Origin: JAFGAS01 sp963809875
Lineage (GTDB): Bacteria; Desulfobacterota; Zymogenia; Zymogenales; Zymogenaceae
DNA length: 64,000 nt
Direction of reading: 5' to 3'
Assembly (NCBI GenBank): GCA_963809875.1
Contig: CAWELC010000007.1
Coordinates: 186,001 to 250,000 of the forward strand
In this document: positions 1-9,478 of the stretch, piece by piece
Numbering within the stretch: position 1 is the stretch's first letter
Layout: each line of letters starts with the position of its first letter
Program-made: the position numbers and the translations under genes
Notes under the pieces: model-generated
Database searches by the model: none
The model's input: the letters and a program-made list of their open reading frames with translations, nothing else
Told to the model about the DNA's origin: nothing

Positions 1-29
1 CGCGCCGACCATACGCCGGCCTAAAGGAA

Positions 30-71
30 AAGGCCCCCGCGATCGACGAGGGCCCGTTGGCCGGGGGCCTT
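30..71 (-). terminator. Probable intrinsic terminator after the Fe-S gene
   Basis: Inverted repeat AGGCCCCCG (31-39) and CGGGGGCCT (62-70), extended by one A-T pair, with a GC-rich loop. On the minus strand the stem is followed by a T-rich stretch (TTTTCCTTTAGG), as expected for the end of the minus-strand operon that stops at 149. Inferred from sequence only. Confidence 0.55.
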
Positions 72-148
72 CGAATAGAGCAACCGGCCTCCCCGCCTGC
101 CGGCCGGATCATCCCCTCGAGAGAACCGTCCGTCGCCGCATTACCCCT

Positions 149-1227
149 TCATGATCTCGAGAAACCGCGGAGCTTTCCCTTCTTCGTGAGAATGGTCATC
201 CCCATATCCCGCACCGTGGGCGAGATCTCCGGCCGGGTCTCGCGCTCCCGAAGGGATATCGCCTCCGTCGGGCAGTCGCCCGCACAGACCCCGCAGCCGA
301 TACATCGTTCGACCGTCACCCGCGCGACGTCACCCTCCATTTCGATGGCGCCCATGGGACACCGCTCGTCTTTGCAGACGCCGCAGCCCGTGCAGAGATC
401 CGCGTCGATCGCGGCCAGAAAGGCGCTGGGGGCAAAGGCGTGGGGATGTTGAGCTGGGTCCTGCCCCTGAGCACCGTGCAGCAGCAGGGGCAGCAGTTGC
501 AGATCAGATTCCCCCGGTCGGCGCTGTTATTGGACGTGTGGACGAGGCCCGCGTCCGCGGCCGTCTTGAGCACGCCGTAGGCCTCCTGCTTTGTCGATCT
601 GGCGGGCATAGCCGCGGTCGACGAGAAACTGCGCCGTGGGACCGAAGACGAGGCAGACCTCCCGCGGCTTGTCGCATGCGTTCACGCTCACCCGACAGGC
701 GCACTCGGTGACCGCAATATACGAGGCCGCGTCGACCAGGGAACGCGCCCGCTCATAGGGCAGGACATCGGCCCTGTCTTCGATGGTCTCCTGGACGGGC
801 ACAACGCGCATGAGGGGCGTGTCGGTACCCGGCGAATGCGCCTCCGAGGGCCTCGTGGTGATACGGCCTCCCAGAGCTTGCCCGAGCCTCTTGTGCACCG
901 GGTCCTTCTCCGCCCTTCATGAAGGGAAACTCGAAGAGACCGGGGATGGTCGGCAGCAGCGCATAGGCGGTTACCCCGTCCTTGGTGCGGCTCTGGATGA
1001 TGGCCTTATCGGCCATGCCTTCCAGGAGCAGACCCGCCGCCTTCTCGGTGAGGCCGGCCTTTTGGGCCAGGTCTGCCAACGGCTCTGAAGGCAAAGCTCA
1101 TGTGCACGGCCAGGGCGGCCTCCTCCGGCGTAAAAAGAATCCTCAGGATCTCGTCGAAGGCTGCCGATTTCGGCGCTCCCGAGGGATGTGCGTCGAGGAT
1201 CTCCTGCAAACGTTCATAGGTGTCCAT
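149..1227 (-). pseudogene. 4Fe-4S dicluster ferredoxin-type protein with N-terminal winged helix, frame broken several times
   Basis: One protein of about 359 aa can be pieced together across the minus-strand frames. In order it shows a helical N-terminus (MDTYERLQEIL), a winged-helix-like part (LADLAQKAGLTEKAAGLL), a middle part with the cysteine-rich stretches ECACR and CNCCPCCC, and two C-terminal 4Fe-4S motifs, CTGCGVCKDERCP and CIGCGVCAGDCP. The frame changes near 1090, 905, 585 and 450, yet residues on both sides of each break continue the same protein. Four isolated shifts in a gene whose motifs are all intact look like consensus indels rather than decay. It is the last gene of a MarR-amidohydrolase-ferredoxin operon. 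A role in low-potential electron transfer is inferred from the clusters; the partner is unknown. Confidence 0.7.
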
Positions 1228-1247
1228 TATTCCTCCAAGAATTGGTG

Positions 1248-2076
1248 TTACTCCAGCCTGAAGACGCGCCGCGCATTCTCGTAGAGAAAGAGGCGCGTCG
1301 TCTCTTCGTCCAGATCAAGGGCACCGAGGTCGGTCAGACACATCGATGCGGTGATCATCGGGTAGTTGGTCCCGAAGAGGACCTTCCTCCTGCCGTTCTT
1401 CTTCATATACGCGACGAGCTCCGGCGGAAACCGGCGCGAGGTGTAGGCGGACGTATCGATGAAGACATTCCGGTGCTTGGTGGCCACGGCGATCATCTCC
1501 GTCGTCCAGGGGTATCCGATATGACCGCAGACGATCACGAGCTCCGGAAAGTCGAGGGCGACCTCGTCGATATAGGGGATGGGCCTGCCCGGCTCGGAGG
1601 GGCACAGCGGCCCCGTGTGGCCCGACCTGAAGGCACACCGGTATCCCGAGGTCGACGCAGGCCGCAAAGAGCGGGTAGTAGTGACGATCGGTGGGGGGGA
1701 GGTTCCAGAGCCACTGGACGATCCGTAGGGCCCGAAAGCCGAGGACTTCAACGCACCGCCTCAGTTCCCTGACCGCCTCCATCGGCCGATAGAGATTTAC
1801 GGAGGCGACCCCGACGAACCGGTCCGGATGGGCCGATACGATCGCGGCCGTCTCGTCGTTGGAGATCAGCGAGCCCTGGGGCCCCTCCCAGGCGCAGATG
1901 AGCCCCACCCGCACCCCCGCCTGGTCCATGGTGCCGATCGTGAGCTCCACCGGTATCTCGGCCTCGACCTTTGTGCCCCCCGTCCAGCGGCGCAGCGAGT
2001 CGAACATCGGCTGATTGATAAACCGCATCGTGGGATGCTGCATCCATGCGTCTATGATCGGCTGTCTCCGTTCCAC
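1248..2076 (-). CDS. Amidohydrolase family (amidohydrolase 2 / ACMSD-like TIM barrel), one frameshift
   Basis: About 276 aa. The first part (IIDAWMQHPTMRF, then GVRVGLICAWEG and HPDRFVGVASVN) and the second part (ELVIVCGHIGYPWTTEM, NVFIDTSAYTSRRFP, KVLFGTNYPMI) lie in two frames that meet near 1625; together they give the usual amidohydrolase-2 order. Members of this family are metal-dependent hydrolases or non-oxidative decarboxylases of cyclic or aromatic acids. The start is taken as GTG at 2076, which has GGGAGGTG five bases upstream; an upstream ATG lacks a ribosome site. It sits 17 bases after the MarR gene and before the Fe-S gene. A second member of the family lies at 40083-40947 in an operon with a permease and a CoA ligase. 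Substrate unknown. Confidence 0.75.
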
Positions 2077-2093
2077 CTCAACACCTCCCTCAG

Positions 2094-2570
2094 TCACGCC
2101 GGCTCCTGCGGCGTCCGTTTCATCATCTGTTCGTGGTCCGTGAGATTGGCCAGGATGCGCCTGAGCTTGTCTTCGAGGTCCGTGATCTCGTCGGCGGCAA
2201 ACCCCGAAAGGCTGATGGCCATCATCGATTCCGATACCCGTGTGTAGGTGTCCTGCAGCGATCGATCCTTTTCGGTAAGCCGGATGAGTATTTCCCGTCG
2301 ATCCTGCTGAGAGGGAACACGGACGAGAAATCCCCGCTCCTCGAGCCGGTCGAGCATCAGGGTAAGCGTCGACTTGGAGAGCGACGTCTGTCTCGCCAGC
2401 TCCTGGATCGGTATGTTGTCGTTCTTCCAGAGCACGAAGAGTATCCTCCCCTGCGCCGGTGAGATCTCGGAGAGGTCGTGCTCCTTGAGGATCGTCTCAA
2501 AGATCCTTCCTGATATCTGGTGGATGCGGGCAACGAGAAAAGCCCCCTCGAATTTTATGTTCATCCCCAC
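2094..2570 (-). CDS. MarR family transcriptional regulator
   Basis: 158 aa, the usual MarR length. The winged helix-turn-helix spans about residues 45-105 (IPIQELARQTSLSKSTLTLM, then the wing with QQDRREILIRLTEKG-like sequence QQDRREILIRLTEKD). The best start is GTG at 2570 (GGAGG eight bases upstream); an ATG two codons later is possible. It heads the minus-strand operon with the amidohydrolase and Fe-S protein, so it probably regulates these genes and itself. An inverted repeat that overlaps its likely promoter (2612-2644) is a candidate operator. Effector unknown; an aromatic acid is a guess from the family. Confidence 0.88.
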   Translation of the reverse strand: MGMNIKFEGAFLVARIHQISGRIFETILKEHDLSEISPAQGRILFVLWKNDNIPIQELARQTSLSKSTLTLMLDRLEERGFLVRVPSQQDRREILIRLTEKDRSLQDTYTRVSESMMAISLSGFAADEITDLEDKLRRILANLTDHEQMMKRTPQEPA

Positions 2571-2945
2571 GTATCGTGCCTCCGCTCACGGCCTCCGGGG
2601 TCGTGCGTAATTAGTTTTATTTAGAACTGTCCACTATAAAACTATATACGATCCCGTTTGTCAAGGGAAAACAGCGAGCGGACGCCCGTTTTCTACCGCG
2701 ATAGGGTAATTCATCGTAAAGTCATCATACCTGCAACTATTTCGTCCCAGAGTTTAATAATTACGTACGGGGTCGTCATTGTTTACTTGAATATTGCCTC
2801 TGTTTTATCGTAAAATTAAGATAGTGAAAGAGTCCCTTTCGTAATGACTGAAGCGCGAAGGCATCGGTATTTCCTTCGATCGGTTCGTTAAGCGGTTGGT
2901 TCCTCCGATGGAGACCGTCACCTTCCCCTTGTTTTGAGACCAATA
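2571..2945. other. Divergent intergenic region between marR-like gene and hybrid histidine kinase
   Basis: 375 bases, clearly more AT-rich than the flanking genes. It holds the MarR-side promoter and inverted repeat described separately. On the kinase side (about 2760-2930) there is AT-rich sequence but no convincing promoter pair, and no good ribosome site. I see no small gene or RNA here. Confidence 0.6.
2612..2664 (-). promoter_or_regulatory. Promoter of the MarR operon with candidate MarR operator
   Basis: The minus strand carries TTGACA (plus 2659-2664), with an AT-rich -10 region 17-18 bases on (about 2636-2641). A 9-bp perfect inverted repeat, TAGTTTTAT (2612-2620) and ATAAAACTA (2636-2644), 15 bases apart, overlaps the -10 region and the start of transcription. 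That is a typical place for an autorepressing MarR site. Binding is inferred. Confidence 0.5.
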
Positions 2946-5900
2946 ATGCAGCCAGTCCGAACAATGCGTCGTTTCATTACGTTTCAATCCGCGCTGCTGC
3001 TCTTCGGCCTCATCCTTCTCTTTCATCTGGCAATGATCACCGTCATTCTCAGGGACGAAAACATCCTTGCGTCCTTCAGTACCCTTGCCGCGCCGCTGGA
3101 GACGCTGCTGGCGACGGCGGGGCTCTGGTGGGCTTCCCGTCGCTCTGCGTCCTATTCCCGGGAGCTCTCGCTCGCGTGGGGACTGTTTGCCGCGGCGCAT
3201 CTCAGCTGGCTTGTCGGAGATATCGTGTGGGCCGTTCTGGAGGTAGGTCTGGGGCTCAGCCCGTTCCCGTCCATAGCCGACGTGTTTTACTTCCTCTACT
3301 ATCCCCTCTTTATAGCAGGCGCCCTCGTGATTCCTATGGAGCGCCTGTCCAAAGGTGAATGGCTCAAACTCTCTCTGGACATGGGAATCGTGGCGCTGGC
3401 GACCATGCTGATATTCTGGTACTTCTGGATCGGTCCCCTCGTCGAGACGGAGACAACCGATTTTCTGACCATGGCGCTTTCCATCGCCTATCCCGTGGCC
3501 GATTTCCTCCTCCTGGTCGCCCTCTTTGCCGTCCTCTCCCGGAAGTCCGAGACGCAGGCCCAGGGGCCGATCTGGCTGCTGGCGGCAGGCGTCGGATTTC
3601 AGGTCGTCACCGACGCAATTTTCGGCTACCAATCCACCGCGGGGTCGTACGGAGCAGGTATCCTCGATATGGGGTGGGTCGCGGCCATATTTCTCGCGGG
3701 ACTTGCCGGCGTCCTGCAGGCCGATACCGTCGGTAGTTGGACAGGTTCTCACGACGGCAAACTCCTCCAGCCCCATTCCAAAGCCAACGCGGCCCGCTGG
3801 ATACTGTACGTGCCTTACCTCTGGCTTGGCGCCGCTTATTTCCTGCTGGTCTTCAGCTACGGCAGCGATATCCCGATGACCTTTACGTCCCTGATGATCT
3901 GGGTGGGGGCGATAATCCTTCTTGTGGTGGTCAGGCAGGTCGCTTCGCTTTACGAGAACATCCGGCTCCTGGAGAAGCAGAAGCGGGGAGAGCGCGCGCT
4001 GCGTGAATCCGAGGAGAAATACCGGGCGGTGGTGGAACATGTAAACGAGGGAATCGTCGTCGCGCAGGACGGCCTGTTCAAGTATCTCAACCCGGCGGCC
4101 CTGGCCATCGCGGGATACAGCCCGGACCGGATCATCGGAAGACCGTTCCTGGACATCGTACATCCGGACGATAAAGCGGCGCTGGCCTCTGAATATGAGC
4201 GAAAGCTCTCGGGCGACGAGCGCACGTTTATAACCCAATATCGTATTATCGGACGGGACCGATCGGTAAAATGGATGGAAGGGACCGGGGTGCCCATCGA
4301 GTGGGAGGGACGACCGGCGCTCCTGGCCTACGTGCGGGATGTCACCGACCAGAGGCAGGCCGAGGACGAGCGGGAATCCAGGAACCGGCGGGTCATCCGA
4401 TACCAATCGACCCTCCTGCAGCTTGCCAAGGCCGATGTGGATGATCTCGCGTCGTCGATTGCGATGTTCACCGAGGTGGTCTCTCGGACCCTTCCGGTGG
4501 CTCGGGTGGGCGTTTGGCTCTTTTCGGAGAACCGGCGTGAGCTGGTCTCCCAGGACGTGTACGATCGACGGTATGATTCCCATACCGGGCAGGCGCGCAT
4601 CGGGATCAAGCAACACCCGCGCTACTTCAAGGCGCTTAAGAAGAGCCGTATCCTGGCGGCCGACGACGCAACGGCCGACCCTCGAACGAGCGAGTTCGCC
4701 GACGAGTATCTCATCCCCCAGGGTATAACGGCTATGATGGACGCGCCCATCCGGCTGCTGGGAGACGTGGTGGGCATCGTCTGCCATGAGCACACCGAGA
4801 CCCCGCGCAGCTGGCTGCCGGAAGAACAGGAGTTTGCCGCATCGGTCGCCGATACGATATCTCTGATGCTGGAGGCGTTCGAGCGAAAGAAAGCCGAAAC
4901 AGCCCTCCAGCAATCCGAAGAGCGATACCGCACCCTTTTCGAAAACTCCTTCGATACGCTCTTTACCGTCGATCTGAAGGGCAATTTTACCTCCCTCAAC
5001 AAGGCCGGCGAAACCCTCACCGGGTATCCTCGGGACGAATTGGTGGGAAAAAACTATAGTGATTACGTCGCCCCCGAAGTGGCCGAGCAGATCTTCAATG
5101 CCTACAATAGTCTCTATAGAACGGAAAAGCCGCTGAGCGGCTTGAGATACTCATTTACCGGAAGGGACGGAAAAGAGCGGACGGTAGAGGGATATGTCAC
5201 CCTTCAGAAAAGCGGGGATTCGGTCATCGGCTTTCAGGGAGCCCTCAAGGATATCACCGAGCGGCTCAGGCTCGAGCAGCAGCTCATCCAATCCCAAAAG
5301 ATGGAAGCGGTGGGGACCATGGCCGGCGGGATCGCCCATAATTTCAACAACATCATGGTCGGAATCATGGGTTATTCCGAGTTTCTGATGATGAACAAAG
5401 ACACGGACGACCCCGATTACAAGGCCCTTGCAATCATCCATGAAGGCACGGTCAGGGCATCCGAGCTGACCAGACAGCTGCTGAGCGTTTCCAGGGGCGG
5501 ACAGTTTAACCTGGTGACTATCAGGCTCAATCAGGTTATCGAGAGGATGCTGCCGCTGATCACCGGCACTTTTGACAAATCGATTGACGTGAGCACACAC
5601 CTTGCCCCGGACCTCATGACGATGGAGGGCGACATAAGTCAGATAGAGCAGTGTCTCCTCAATCTTTGCATCAACGCCCGGGACGCCATGGCAGACGGAG
5701 GCAAGCTCATCATCGAGACGGGCAATCGGATTCTGGACGACGACTTTGTCCGGTCTCACCTCGGCGCGCGGGCCGGCCCCCATATCGTGGTGACGATCTC
5801 CGATACGGGCATGGGGATATCCCCCGAGATCCGGGATCATATCTTCGAGCCCTTCTTCACCACACGGCAACATGAAGGGGGCACGGGGATGGGGCTTGCC

Positions 5901-6416
5901 ACGGTATACGGGATTGTCAGGAGCCACAAAGGGATCATCTCGGTCTATAGCGAGACCGGCAGAGGGACCTCTTTCAAGCTCTATTTCCCGAGCTCATCGG
6001 GGCAAGTCGAAGAGCAGATCACGCATCCGGAGACGAGCCAATCGGTACGGGGAGCAACGATCCTCCTGATAGACGACGAGCCGACCGTGCGGGAGATGTG
6101 GGGCGATTTCCTCGCCCAAAAGGGGTACCGGGTCATTATGGCCGAGGACGGCCTCCAGGGCGTCGAGCGTTTCAGCGAGACCGGGGACAAGATTGACCTG
6201 GTGATCCTCGACATGATCATGCCGAGGCTCGGGGGAAGAGAGACGCTGGCGGCCCTCAAGAGGATCGATCCCTCGGTTAAGGTCCTGGTCACCTCCGGCT
6301 ACAGTGAAGACGGCCAGGCCGGCGAGATCGTCGACCTGGGCATCGACGGATTTCTGCAGAAACCCTGCCGACTGACCATCCTTGAAAAAGAGATCACCGA
6401 GATACTTCGAAAGTAA
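2946..6416 (+). CDS. Membrane hybrid sensor histidine kinase (7TM-like, PAS, GAF, PAS, HisKA, HATPase, REC)
   Basis: About 1156 aa. The N-terminal third holds several hydrophobic segments (about residues 10-330). Then follow a PAS domain starting at ESEEKYRAVVEHV, a GAF domain (about 485-650), a second PAS from SEERYRTLFENSFDTLF, a HisKA dimerisation box with the phospho-acceptor histidine in AGGIAHNFNNIM (codon at 5337), a HATPase domain with DTGMGISPE and GTGMGLATVYGI, and a C-terminal receiver domain with the acceptor Asp in LVILDMIMPR (codon at 6210). All catalytic elements look intact, so it should autophosphorylate and pass phosphate to its own receiver. The start is uncertain: ATG 2946, ATG 2964 or TTG 2934, none with a good ribosome site. 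No DNA-binding response regulator is adjacent. Signal unknown. Confidence 0.9.
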   Translation: MQPVRTMRRFITFQSALLLFGLILLFHLAMITVILRDENILASFSTLAAPLETLLATAGLWWASRRSASYSRELSLAWGLFAAAHLSWLVGDIVWAVLEVGLGLSPFPSIADVFYFLYYPLFIAGALVIPMERLSKGEWLKLSLDMGIVALATMLIFWYFWIGPLVETETTDFLTMALSIAYPVADFLLLVALFAVLSRKSETQAQGPIWLLAAGVGFQVVTDAIFGYQSTAGSYGAGILDMGWVAAIFLAGLAGVLQADTVGSWTGSHDGKLLQPHSKANAARWILYVPYLWLGAAYFLLVFSYGSDIPMTFTSLMIWVGAIILLVVVRQVASLYENIRLLEKQKRGERALRESEEKYRAVVEHVNEGIVVAQDGLFKYLNPAALAIAGYSPDRIIGRPFLDIVHPDDKAALASEYERKLSGDERTFITQYRIIGRDRSVKWMEGTGVPIEWEGRPALLAYVRDVTDQRQAEDERESRNRRVIRYQSTLLQLAKADVDDLASSIAMFTEVVSRTLPVARVGVWLFSENRRELVSQDVYDRRYDSHTGQARIGIKQHPRYFKALKKSRILAADDATADPRTSEFADEYLIPQGITAMMDAPIRLLGDVVGIVCHEHTETPRSWLPEEQEFAASVADTISLMLEAFERKKAETALQQSEERYRTLFENSFDTLFTVDLKGNFTSLNKAGETLTGYPRDELVGKNYSDYVAPEVAEQIFNAYNSLYRTEKPLSGLRYSFTGRDGKERTVEGYVTLQKSGDSVIGFQGALKDITERLRLEQQLIQSQKMEAVGTMAGGIAHNFNNIMVGIMGYSEFLMMNKDTDDPDYKALAIIHEGTVRASELTRQLLSVSRGGQFNLVTIRLNQVIERMLPLITGTFDKSIDVSTHLAPDLMTMEGDISQIEQCLLNLCINARDAMADGGKLIIETGNRILDDDFVRSHLGARAGPHIVVTISDTGMGISPEIRDHIFEPFFTTRQHEGGTGMGLATVYGIVRSHKGIISVYSETGRGTSFKLYFPSSSGQVEEQITHPETSQSVRGATILLIDDEPTVREMWGDFLAQKGYRVIMAEDGLQGVERFSETGDKIDLVILDMIMPRLGGRETLAALKRIDPSVKVLVTSGYSEDGQAGEIVDLGIDGFLQKPCRLTILEKEITEILRK

Positions 6417-6718
6417 GGCGCATGCGTGCCGTTAAAAGGGCCCATAGCAGCGCCCCGGGCGCTGGGGTGCGGCGGCCCACGCATCGGTTACACCGGACTC
6501 CATCGGCAGCGACGGCATTATGCGGTGTGCCGGTCCCGGCCGGACCGACGGATGATGTTGTCCGTGCCGAGTTTGCCCCGTGTCCGTCGCGCGAAACCGC
6601 CGGTTACGCAAAAAACCGTTGTCATCCGGCGCCCGTTTTGATAGATTGAAGGGCGCCAATACCGGGGGCCTCCCGGCCCCCGGACAAGAGCCGTCGGCTC
6701 GATAGAAAGAGAGGGACT
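6417..6718. other. Intergenic region between kinase gene and FGGY kinase operon
   Basis: 302 bases, GC-rich. It contains a strong hairpin CCGGGGGCC / GGCCCCCGG (6662-6683, loop of four) without a T-run, just upstream of the FGGY gene, and smaller repeats near 6440-6480. Open frames here are on GC-rich sequence without ribosome sites and I do not call them. No promoter is clear. Confidence 0.5.
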
Positions 6719-8332
6719 ATGAAAAAGAGATACCTGATGGCGCTGGACGCAGGCGGCGGATCGGGACGCTGTCTCCTTCTCGACCCGGAATCCGGCCGGG
6801 CGTTTTCTGCCAAACAAAGCTGGACACATCCCACGGCCCCCAACACCAACGGGCTCGGGTTTGACCTTAACACCCGGGAAATCATGGCAAAGCTGGGCAG
6901 GGCCGTCCGGGAAGTCCTTGCCGGTGCGGGCGCGGAGCCGGACGAAGTCATCGGGATCGCCGCGACCAGCATGCGTAACACCTCTCTTGTGCTGGATAGA
7001 GACCACCAATTGCTTCTGGCCACCCCGAATCGTGACGCCCGCGCCCTCGGCGAGGGGGCACTCCTCGGGATGGAACGGGGCGCGGAAGTCCACAAGATAT
7101 CGGGGCACTGGCCAAGTCCCCTCTTTCTGGGGACGAGGCTCCTCTGGATGAAAAACAACGCCCCCGACCTGTTCGAGCGGGCCCGCACCGCGCTGTCGCT
7201 CTCGGACTGGATCGGGTTGCAGCTCACCGGCGTCGTCGCGGCCGAGATATCCCAGGCCGGCGAGACCCTCCTCTTTTCCCAAAAGGAGCGAAAATGGGAT
7301 ATCGGTCTTATCGAATCGCTCGGCCTTCCCGCGGGCATATTCCCGCCGACGATCGAGTCGGGCGCCCTCCTGGGGCCGCTGACGGCTGAAGCGGCCGCCA
7401 TCCTGGGGCTCGTCCCCGGCATCCCGGTGGCGGCAGGCGGCGCCGACACCCAGTGCGGCCTGCTCGGGGCAGGCGCCGTTAACGCCGGCGACCTTGGGGT
7501 GATCGCCGGCACGACGATGCCGCTCCAGCTGGTCACCGGAACCCTGGTCATCGAGGAAGAGGGCCGTCTCTGGAGCGGGCAACACGTCGTACCGGGTCTC
7601 TACGTGCTGGAGAGCAACGGGATGGTGACCGGAGACGTGGTTGACTGGTTTGCGGAGATCATCTACGCCGACCACCGGGATCCGACAGCCGCGCTGTTGG
7701 CCGACGCCGCCCGGTCCGTCCCGGGGGCCTCGGGAGCCTATTCGACGCTGGGCGCTTCGATTTTCGATGGGAGGGTCCTCGGAATTCCGGTGGGAAACCT
7801 TTCGCTCTCCCCCATGGTGACCAAAGACACCGCCCGCGGCAGGTCCGCGTTTGCCCGGGCGCTCCTCGAGGGGATCGCCTACTCGGTCCGCGCCAATATG
7901 GAGCAGATTACCGCCGCGTACCCGGGCGACATCAATACGATAACGGTGACCGGGGGAATGTCCAGGAGCAGCCTCTGGACCGGGATAGTCAGCGACGTGA
8001 TCGGAAGGCCCGTCCTGGTTTCCGAAACCCCCGAGGCGACCGCGCTGGGCGCGGCGATCCTGGCCGGGGTGGGCGCCGGGGTCTATCCGGACGCAGCCGC
8101 CGGCGCCCGCCGCGCCACGAAGGTGGCGCGGGAGCATCGACCGACCGACGCTTCGCCGAAATACCAGGCTCTTTATTCGGGGTGGCGCCAGGCCCATGAC
8201 GAAACGGTCCGAGGCCGATCAGGAGATCGGAAATCTCCTGACCATGTCGCTCTTCGAAGCACAGCCCGGGGCCGAGCGGGCGGCCGATCCTTCCTTTCGG
8301 CCCAGGATTCTTGTCACCGCTTCCATGGATGA
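6719..8332 (+). CDS. FGGY-family carbohydrate kinase (LsrK/xylulokinase-like)
   Basis: 537 codons as read. The N-terminal actin-fold motif MALDAGGGSGRCLLLD and the second-domain motif GGADTQCGLLGAGAV with GVIAGTTMPLQL are typical of FGGY kinases, closest in feel to LsrK-type autoinducer-2 kinases. It would phosphorylate a sugar or short polyol with ATP. The last about 40 residues after YQALYSGWRQAHDE are Arg-rich and unlike the family. In another frame a TGA lies at 8197-8199, overlapping the next gene as ATGA, so a small frame error near 8190 may hide the true end. The ribosome site (GAAAGAGAGG) precedes ATG 6719. First gene of a kinase, dehydrogenase, aldolase operon. Confidence 0.8.
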   Translation: MKKRYLMALDAGGGSGRCLLLDPESGRAFSAKQSWTHPTAPNTNGLGFDLNTREIMAKLGRAVREVLAGAGAEPDEVIGIAATSMRNTSLVLDRDHQLLLATPNRDARALGEGALLGMERGAEVHKISGHWPSPLFLGTRLLWMKNNAPDLFERARTALSLSDWIGLQLTGVVAAEISQAGETLLFSQKERKWDIGLIESLGLPAGIFPPTIESGALLGPLTAEAAAILGLVPGIPVAAGGADTQCGLLGAGAVNAGDLGVIAGTTMPLQLVTGTLVIEEEGRLWSGQHVVPGLYVLESNGMVTGDVVDWFAEIIYADHRDPTAALLADAARSVPGASGAYSTLGASIFDGRVLGIPVGNLSLSPMVTKDTARGRSAFARALLEGIAYSVRANMEQITAAYPGDINTITVTGGMSRSSLWTGIVSDVIGRPVLVSETPEATALGAAILAGVGAGVYPDAAAGARRATKVAREHRPTDASPKYQALYSGWRQAHDETVRGRSGDRKSPDHVALRSTARGRAGGRSFLSAQDSCHRFHG

Positions 8333-9388
8333 CCGGGCCCTCGACGACCTTGGGCGCCTCGGGGAAGTCAGCTACAGCGAGTGGCGCTCCACGATGAAGA
8401 TATATGACGGGGGCTCCACGCTCGCCGAGGCCCTGGCCGGCGTGCAGGTATTGATCACGGAGATGGATATCGTCGATTACGAGGCGATACGGGACGCCTC
8501 CGATCTGCAGGATGATCCTTTGCTGCCGCGGCAATGCCGTCAACGTGGACGTCCAGGCCGCCACCGCCTTCGGGATACCGGTGGTCAACACCCCGGGGAG
8601 AAACGCCGATGCCGTTGCCGACCTGACGGTCGCGTTCATGGTGATGCTTGCCCGAAAGATGCCGGGCTCGGCTGACTTTCTCAAGACGGGAAGGGATACA
8701 GGCCGGCGATATGGGGCGGATGGGAGAGGCCTACCTCGCCTACCGGGGCAGCGAGCTCTGGAGAAAGAGCGTGGGCCTGGTCGGTCTCGGGACCGTGGGC
8801 GCTTCCGTGGCCGGGAGGTGTGCCTCTTTTGGGGCCCGGGTCGTCTTCTACGACCCTGCCGTGGACGAGGGGACGGGGGCCCTCCTGTCGGCACAGAAGG
8901 TGACGCTCGCCCGCCTCCTTTCCGAAAGCGATTTCGTAAGCCTTCATGCACCGGCCATCGAGGCGACCCGAGGGATGATGGATCAAAAGGCCTTTTCCCT
9001 CATGAAGCCGGGGGCCTTCTTCATTAACACGGCCAGGGCATCCCTCGTGGACGACGCGGCGCTGCTTTCCGCCCTCCGATCCGGACGGCTTGCCGGGGCC
9101 GCCCTTGACGTCTTTGGTGTGGAGCCCCCCGCCTCCGACGATCCGATCGTCAGCCACCCCAACGTGATCGCCACTCCGCACCTCGGCGGAAACACCGCCG
9201 AGATCGCGGCCCATCAGGGCGCCGTAGCCGCAGACCAGCTCGCGAAACTCCTGGCAGGCAGGCGGCCCGAATACATCCTCAATCCCGACGCTCTCGGGTC
9301 GTTTTCGTGGTCTGGACCGCGCCCGATCCCGGACGAGAAGACCAAAAAAACGCTTTCCCGGAACAAACGACCCACCATGACTTCATGA
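8196..9388 (+). CDS. D-isomer-specific 2-hydroxyacid dehydrogenase (phosphoglycerate dehydrogenase-like), two frameshifts
   Basis: About 397 aa once the frames are joined. The N-terminal catalytic part (RPRILVTASMDDRALDDL) is in one frame. The substrate-binding middle (NAVNVDVQAATAFGIPVVNT, then NADAVADLTVAFMVML) is in a second from about 8510. The NAD-binding half, with VGLVGLGTVGASVAGR, HAPAIEATRGMMD, FINTARASLVDD and NVIATPHLGGNT, returns to a third near 8690. All catalytic landmarks (Arg, Glu and His of the family, seen in NTAR, DVFGVEPP and TPHLGG) are present, so the two breaks look like read errors. It would oxidise a 2-hydroxyacid or reduce a 2-oxoacid with NAD(H). Starts with ATGA-type overlap at 8196 or a later ATG at 8244. 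Confidence 0.78.
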
Positions 9389-9478
9389 TGTCATGATGTC
9401 AGACCGGAGGTCGGAGCTGTTTGAGCAACAGGACCCTTTCAACGGGTCGATTACACGACAAGGAGATAGAAGAACTCA

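Noticed and set aside
2805..4913. 702-codon minus-strand open frame opposite the hybrid kinase
   Set aside because: Arg/His/Gly-rich shadow of the kinase gene, which shows all its domains on the plus strand.
6518..8197. 559-codon minus-strand open frame opposite the FGGY kinase
   Set aside because: No recognisable motif, no ribosome site, composition typical of an antisense shadow in GC-rich DNA.
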